A stretch of 64,000 nt of DNA, taken from Ricordea florida. Its lineage: Eukaryota; Cnidaria; Anthozoa; Corallimorpharia; Ricordeidae. The stretch's first letter is position 1; every line of letters begins with the position of its first letter. Shown piece by piece: positions 59,301 through 64,000 of the stretch. A model generated the notes under the pieces. That model searched no databases, was not told the DNA's origin, and saw nothing but the letters and a program-made list of their open reading frames with translations. The stretch lies in the NCBI GenBank assembly GCA_949710005.1, contig OX453278.1, forward strand, positions 2,664,501-2,728,500, given 5' to 3'. The translations under genes were made by a program, and so were the position numbers.

Positions 59301-62300
59301 CAGGAGTTAGTTCAGTCCAACGACCACTTCTAATAATGCGAGTCTTTTGTTTTCGAATACTAAGCCAATACCTCTGGTCTTATTTGAATCTTATTCAGTG
59401 CTTAAATTTTTCATGCCGATAATAGTATCAATGCTACCATACTTTTGAATATTACTTCGGTATTTACTTTTATTCATATATGACTCACTGTTTCTTATTG
59501 ATCAGGGGCCGGTTGTTCGAAGGCCGATTAGCGCTAACCCAGGGTTAAATTTTAACACGGGTTTCTTTTCCTCTTGTTAAAAAGCGTTTTCTCCGATAAC
59601 TTTCTCTATTTTATTCAGAGCATACAATCATCAAAAGTAATTATGCTGAATGTGCTTTTTAAGCTCTCATATCTGTATTTAAATTTCGCACTAACGCTAG
59701 GTTACCTTAACCCTGCTTCGAACAAACCAGCCCAGCAGGTAAGTATCTTACTACTTAACGGTAAAATTAGCAAGACTCCGGCTCCAAATTTTCGAAATTC
59801 GAGACTGAGATGGTTCAACGTCTGGCGTGCCCTAAATTTTATAGGCGTTAGGTTTAAATTGCGATAGGTCGATGTTGCTGACATTAACGCTGATGGATTA
59901 ACTTGTAGTTACTTTTCTGTTTACGCCATCATTCTCCTTAAACAGACAAGAAAACTGTGCAAAACCTGAGCAAATCATCAAAGAACAAAAAGAGTAAACA
60001 CAAAGCAAAAGTAAAGGAAGATTACGTTAGCGAGAAGGAGCTACGGCAACAACAGTGTGAGAAAAAGGATGAACTCACCGAAGGGGCAAATCTTCAAGGG
60101 ACGGAGAATTTGGGTGACCATCCTCATCAAGAACCGAAGCCTTATCCTCTTCACACTACTGACATTCATCCGGAGCAAGGTTTAACTGCGACCGAAAAAG
60201 AGGAAGAGGCGAAGTGCCAAGATTTAAACATAGCCAAGAAAACAGTAGAGCTAGAGAATAAGGAACCTGACAAGGAACCTAAGATTACTGAGGTGAAACA
60301 ACCGTATTTAAAGGACACAGTGAGCGAGGCTGTTGAGCACGACAAACCCGAACAAGGGATGGATGCTCTTTTCCAGCCAGAATCTGGTGCGCATTCTCCG
60401 CTACGATCCAGAGGTAATTAGAGAAAAGCTTTATTTCCTTATTTTTGCGTTCTACATCACTATGTACCTGAGACCGATAGTGTCTTCTCTTGCAGTTTCC
60501 TTAGAGACAGTTTTGTCCAAGAAAAAGAAAAAAGTAAAGTCGATGTTCCCTGTTTCGGCGGTAGCAGACAACAGATCAAAGGCCGTGACGCAGGAGGAGT
60601 GCGTTACATTAGCCAATATTCTGTACGGTAGGGTGGTGGCTAACAGTTGGTGTTTTGTAAGTTTGAGTTTGATGAGGGTATCGAGATACTACTCACGGGC
60701 GTGGATCGTTTCTATTTAGGTCAGGGTCCGGGCTCCTGTCAGGGCAAGGTATCATTGTCAGACGAATCAGCTAACCTTGGATTGTTTGGAGACAGGCGCA
60801 GTACTTACAGAATGTTCTCCAAGGAAGGTATCAACATCTAACACCTTTGACTAAATTCAAGTCTTTCCTTCCTTATTACAGAAGTTAGTGTCGCCATGTT
60901 TAACGGTTACTGTATTGTTACTACGTGTATGCTCGACTGTAGTTCTCTGTGAGAACTCACTCTCCACTATCATTGTCACAAACGTTGCAAATTGTCTTGC
61001 CCATAAAAAGGCTATTGTTTTCCAGTAAAGAGTTCTTCTTGTTACTTAACATCCATTATGGCTGCCGTTAATCTTTTTCATCAGGCCAGCATCACCAAGA
61101 GAATGGTAACCATGACTACCGACTTCAGCTGGAGATCTGGAAAGGAAACTTGGGTGGTGCCTTGCAGGTGGCGTCCAACAGCGGACAGCTTTGTGATTGG
61201 TTGGTTGCTCTTAGTCCCCTAGGTAATTTAGACCAATCATAGCAGGTCTTGTTTGATGTTAATTTTACAACGTTTATAACTCCTGTCTTATTTCACTCTA
61301 CTTTGAACTCTTGCAAGTGAAATGCTGCAATGCTACCAGAACTGAGACTTTGTTCCTCTCTTTCTAAGCTGGATATGATGTATGGATGAAGACAACGCGA
61401 GCGTTCGCTGATCAGCTGGTATCGCAGGGTGCTTATCATCGTGCCGTGTTGTACTACCTGGCGTGTCACGACATCTACAATGCTATTGACGTCTTTAGGA
61501 AACAGGCGATGTACAGGTAACGCGATGTCACACGATGAGTTACACTATGGATGAACCATAATACATTGCGTAATGAAGGCGTAGTGTGGTGGAGGAAACT
61601 CGTATGCAATGAAGAAAAACTTATTATTGCAGGGGGCTTTTTGTGGTGAAGTAAATCCACAACGAGATATGTCTGCAGTGTCAGATAAAAAGAGATGAGC
61701 TATTTCATCACATTTTGCTGCAAAATGTCATCACCAAATTGCTTTCTTTTCGGTTTCCACTCGCTACCATTCCACTCCTAGAAGTAGTAGATGTGCAAGC
61801 TTTTCTTGAAACATCGAATTGTAAAGCAAACATGACGAGAATTTAGCAAGATATCAACGCAATGAGCAACAAGATATTAACACCATTTTCCCAAACTAAC
61901 TTACAAGGAATGTACAGTACAATGGGCTCATCCCAAGAATGAACATGAAAGTTACTACATTAAGGAGAATCACCACTCAGATGCTACCTTTTATAAGTGA
62001 ATTTCAATAGTAGCAGGTCAACATCAGACTGCACCTTTGTTGGTTATATTATTTCTTAGTTATGAATTTTTTAACTCTCTTTACTTAAACGCAATAAACT
62101 TTCCGCTCACAGAGAAGCGATAGCTCTCGCAAAAGTGAGACTGTCACCCTTGGACCCAGTGCTCTTCGACCTGTACTCCACGTGGGCCCGCAAACTGGAG
62201 AGCGGCAATTCGTTTGAACAGGCTGCCAAATGGTAAGACCCCGATTACAGAAGTAAAATTCCTACTGTTAGGGGAGGTGTGGGTGGCGTCGGGTCTGTTA

Positions 62301-63918
62301 GTGCTGGAGAAAAGTCAGAAGTGTTGGATTTAAATTCCCCGCGTTTTGGTAAAACCTGCTGTATAGACCTTTGCCTGTAGTCGTAAATCTCGTTAAAAGT
62401 TCACTAGTTTTAAGTCAAATTCGTTATTACTAGTGACCAGGATTGCAAGAAAGCTTTTTTTGGAAGTTATTTGTACACAATTTCTACGCTGACTTCTGCG
62501 CTTGTGTTGTGCATTTGCTTTGTTGTATTTCACAGATGTGATTTGTGCGCTTGCAGATACACTTGCGTTATTACAGTTCACGTCTTCGTTTACTTGTACT
62601 TGAAATTCAGGAAGAATGAACCTCTAATTGAAGGTTACTACAGTTTTTATTTATCTACTTTCCACCTCTTTTATTTTAGTTACCTCGCAGTTCACTCGTC
62701 GTCTGAGGCAGTGCGCGTGTTGTTTAGACGTGGCGACGAGTCGTCGCTCAGAACAGCTTTTCAGGTGATAAATAATGTACAGTGTAATTCATAAAAAGTG
62801 AAAACTTAGCTAGAAATATTAACAAATGACAACGCGTCAGTGTAATCGTTTTAATCAACCGACAAAGAAGAACATCTCCGTCTGTCGCCTTTCCTAAGCA
62901 AATTTTCACAAATGATAGCGAACTTGACTGCCCCGTCTTCGCGAACTCCTTTCAAGATCGTGCTGCTCTGTGATGAAACTGAACTTGCCATCTTTCGCCT
63001 CTATTTACTGTGCAACTTGGTGCAAATAGAGAGTGGAGTTGATCTTCCCGTTTTTCTGTCCGCGAACTTCTTTCAAGGTGGCGCGGCTTTGTGGTGAAAC
63101 TGAGCTGGCTGGCTCTATCGCTCTCCGACTCGCTCATTGCTTTTTGGTGACATCAAACTGGAAAGAAGCTCTTGCCGTTTTGATGAAATGTCCCGGTTTG
63201 GAGGTAAGTGCAAAGTTGCGTGTCCCTGTGGGAGGGGTGAGTGGGACGAGCAGGGCAGTGGAAGTTACTCTAATGTAGACAGTGATGGAACGAGGGTTTA
63301 CGATTCAAGGTCAGTAGAAGAGGGAGAGGTGAAAGAGAATAACAGAGGACGGAGATGCGGGGGCGTAGAGGAGAAGCAGTGAGAAGAAGAGGTAGTTATA
63401 GAAAGGGAAAGACAGGATAGAGACTCGCTGATACACTTTCAGCTTGACAGACACAGATAAAAGGCCAGGTAAATGTTTATTCAGGATGCTGAAGTTAAAA
63501 CGTTATACAATTATTATGGACGAACGGTAGTTTTTATAAGTAGAATTTTACGTGTCTGTCTTTTTTTTTCTAATCTTCGATGTTCCTCTGTTTTTGTCAT
63601 GAAAAGTATTTTGTTTCTGAATTAAAGAATAAAAGCACATGCCGATTCTTATTTGAGTAGTACAACTTGTTATAGCTTGCTGCTACTTTCATCGGTTTTA
63701 GGTATTCTAGTCCTCGTTTTTTTTTCTTTCTTGTGGGTAAATTCTTTTTTATTCTCTCCGTTTTCCACAGGCTCACATCTTAAATCTTTGTGTTCACGAA
63801 CTTTTCTTCGTGAGTCTTCGTGAAGCTGGTAAAATTGATCGGGATATGGTCAAAGATGACTTTAGAACTGAGATCAGTTCTACGCTCGACAATAACACAA
63901 GCACAAGCGAACTGTTTG
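50358..63918 (+). CDS. GEMIN5: GEMIN5, WD-repeat RNA-binding subunit of the SMN complex (3' end beyond the window)
   Basis: Twenty-four in-phase exons: 50358-50663, 51460-51514, 51898-52024, 52535-52671, 52992-53232, 53666-53807, 53907-54119, 54730-54815, 55518-55591, 55916-56055, 56546-56619, 57090-57205, 57531-57623, 58113-58261, 58998-59172, 59946-60413, 60496-60627, 60720-60827, 61085-61222, 61369-61516, 62113-62232, 62680-62764, 63078-63203 and 63771-63918, then a donor. About 1200 codons are seen; the human protein has about 1508. The N-terminus matches the human start ([25 protein letters not shown]). A long WD-repeat region follows ([44 protein letters not shown]), then a Lys/Glu-rich linker in exon 16, then the helical dimerisation region ([45 protein letters not shown]). 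GEMIN5 recognises snRNAs for Sm-core assembly and also acts in translation (family knowledge). The 92-base intron at 60628-60719 is short but gives the best phase and length. Confidence 0.93.
50873..51014. mobile_element. MITE family M, copy 3, in GEMIN5 intron 1
   Basis: Almost identical to copy 2 (CAGGTCCCTACTTCATTATG at the left, CATAATGAAGTAGGGACCTG at the right), so the family was active fairly recently. Confidence 0.85.
51640..51705. repeat. TCA/ATC simple repeat in GEMIN5 intron 2
   Basis: An imperfect CATCAT/TTATCA array of about 65 bp. Non-coding. Confidence 0.85.
52716..52796. repeat. Inverted-repeat element in GEMIN5 intron 4
   Basis: GCACACCTACACCTCCCCTA and TAGGGGAGGGGTAGGTGCAC are the arms, around an AT-rich loop. 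Non-coding. Confidence 0.75.
55235..55500. mobile_element. Foldback MITE in GEMIN5 intron 8
   Basis: Same family as 26137-26430 but inverted: TCTGATTGGTTCGCTATCTC, GGCTGCCAGTCGTTCGCGCT, AATAAATTTTTTTCGTGTTG, then a palindromic end with CGAAGGCGAAGTGATTATTG. It stops about 17 bp before exon 9 (55518), so it supplies or crowds the 3' splice region. Confidence 0.8.
59505..59734. mobile_element. TIR MITE in GEMIN5 intron 15
   Basis: GGGGCCGGTTGTTCGAAGGC with CCCAGGGTTAA at the left, and TTAACCCTGCTTCGAACAAA-CCAGCCC at the right, are inverted ends. Non-coding, although an open frame at 59574-59867 runs across it. Confidence 0.65.
62917..62995 (+). repeat. Partial duplicate of GEMIN5 exon 23 with its acceptor
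   Basis: CGAACTCCTTTCAAG-ATCG, then TGATGAAACTGAACTTGCC, mirrors CGAACTTCTTTCAAG-GTGG, then TGGTGAAACTGAGCTGGC, at the start of exon 23 (63078-63203). The frame is open and would read [15 protein letters not shown]. The second half of the exon is not recognisable. It is probably a decaying tandem duplicate; an alternative exon cannot be excluded. Confidence 0.55.
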
Positions 63919-64000
63919 GTAAGTAAACCCTTCACTCTAAAAGTATCCATGCAACAAACTATTGACAGCGATAAAATCCACTTTGGAGATTTTTGAAACC

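Overview
This window is animal nuclear DNA, most likely from an anthozoan cnidarian (a stony coral or close relative). The evidence is multi-exon genes with GT-AG introns, AT-rich intergenic DNA, tRNA-derived SINEs, CR1-like LINEs, Penelope-like elements, DNA polymerase B fragments of Polinton or virus-like type, and very many short foldback/MITE elements. The species call is inference. Exon borders were placed by hand from splice sites, reading phase and remembered homologues; nothing was computed.

Layout. 0.3-2.5 kb: a dead CR1-like LINE with a nested MITE. 3.29-6.80 kb: a 3.5-kb foldback element whose two arms are arrays of 18-bp units. 9.0-18.8 kb (minus strand): BRICHOS gene A, six exons, with a broken Penelope-like element in its long last intron. 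20.5-31.6 kb (plus): an 18-exon gene for a furin/kexin-type proprotein convertase followed by a PAN/apple-like region and a C-type lectin domain. 33-37.3 kb: LINE debris, a stray MRPL22 exon copy, a truncated second lectin exon and a polymerase B fragment. 37.8-41.5 kb (plus): BRICHOS gene B, a close paralogue of gene A with the same exon structure. 42.7-45.5 kb (minus): broken HNH-like and polymerase B fragments. 46.0-48.4 kb or further (minus): mitochondrial ribosomal protein L22 gene. 50.36 kb to the window end (plus): GEMIN5, 24 exons seen, continuing beyond the window.

Most interesting reading. The two BRICHOS genes each encode a 263-residue secreted precursor: signal peptide, BRICHOS domain, an R-K-R-R furin-type site, then a 72-residue peptide with nine cysteines. 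They point away from each other and lie on either side of a gene for a secreted furin-type protease that carries its own lectin domain. A protease and two predicted substrates in one cluster suggests a locally evolved proteolytic activation system. The sequence shows the architecture, the cleavage motif and the arrangement; that this protease cuts these precursors is inference. To the right, GEMIN5 and MRPL22 are head to head, an arrangement I recall also from the human genome.
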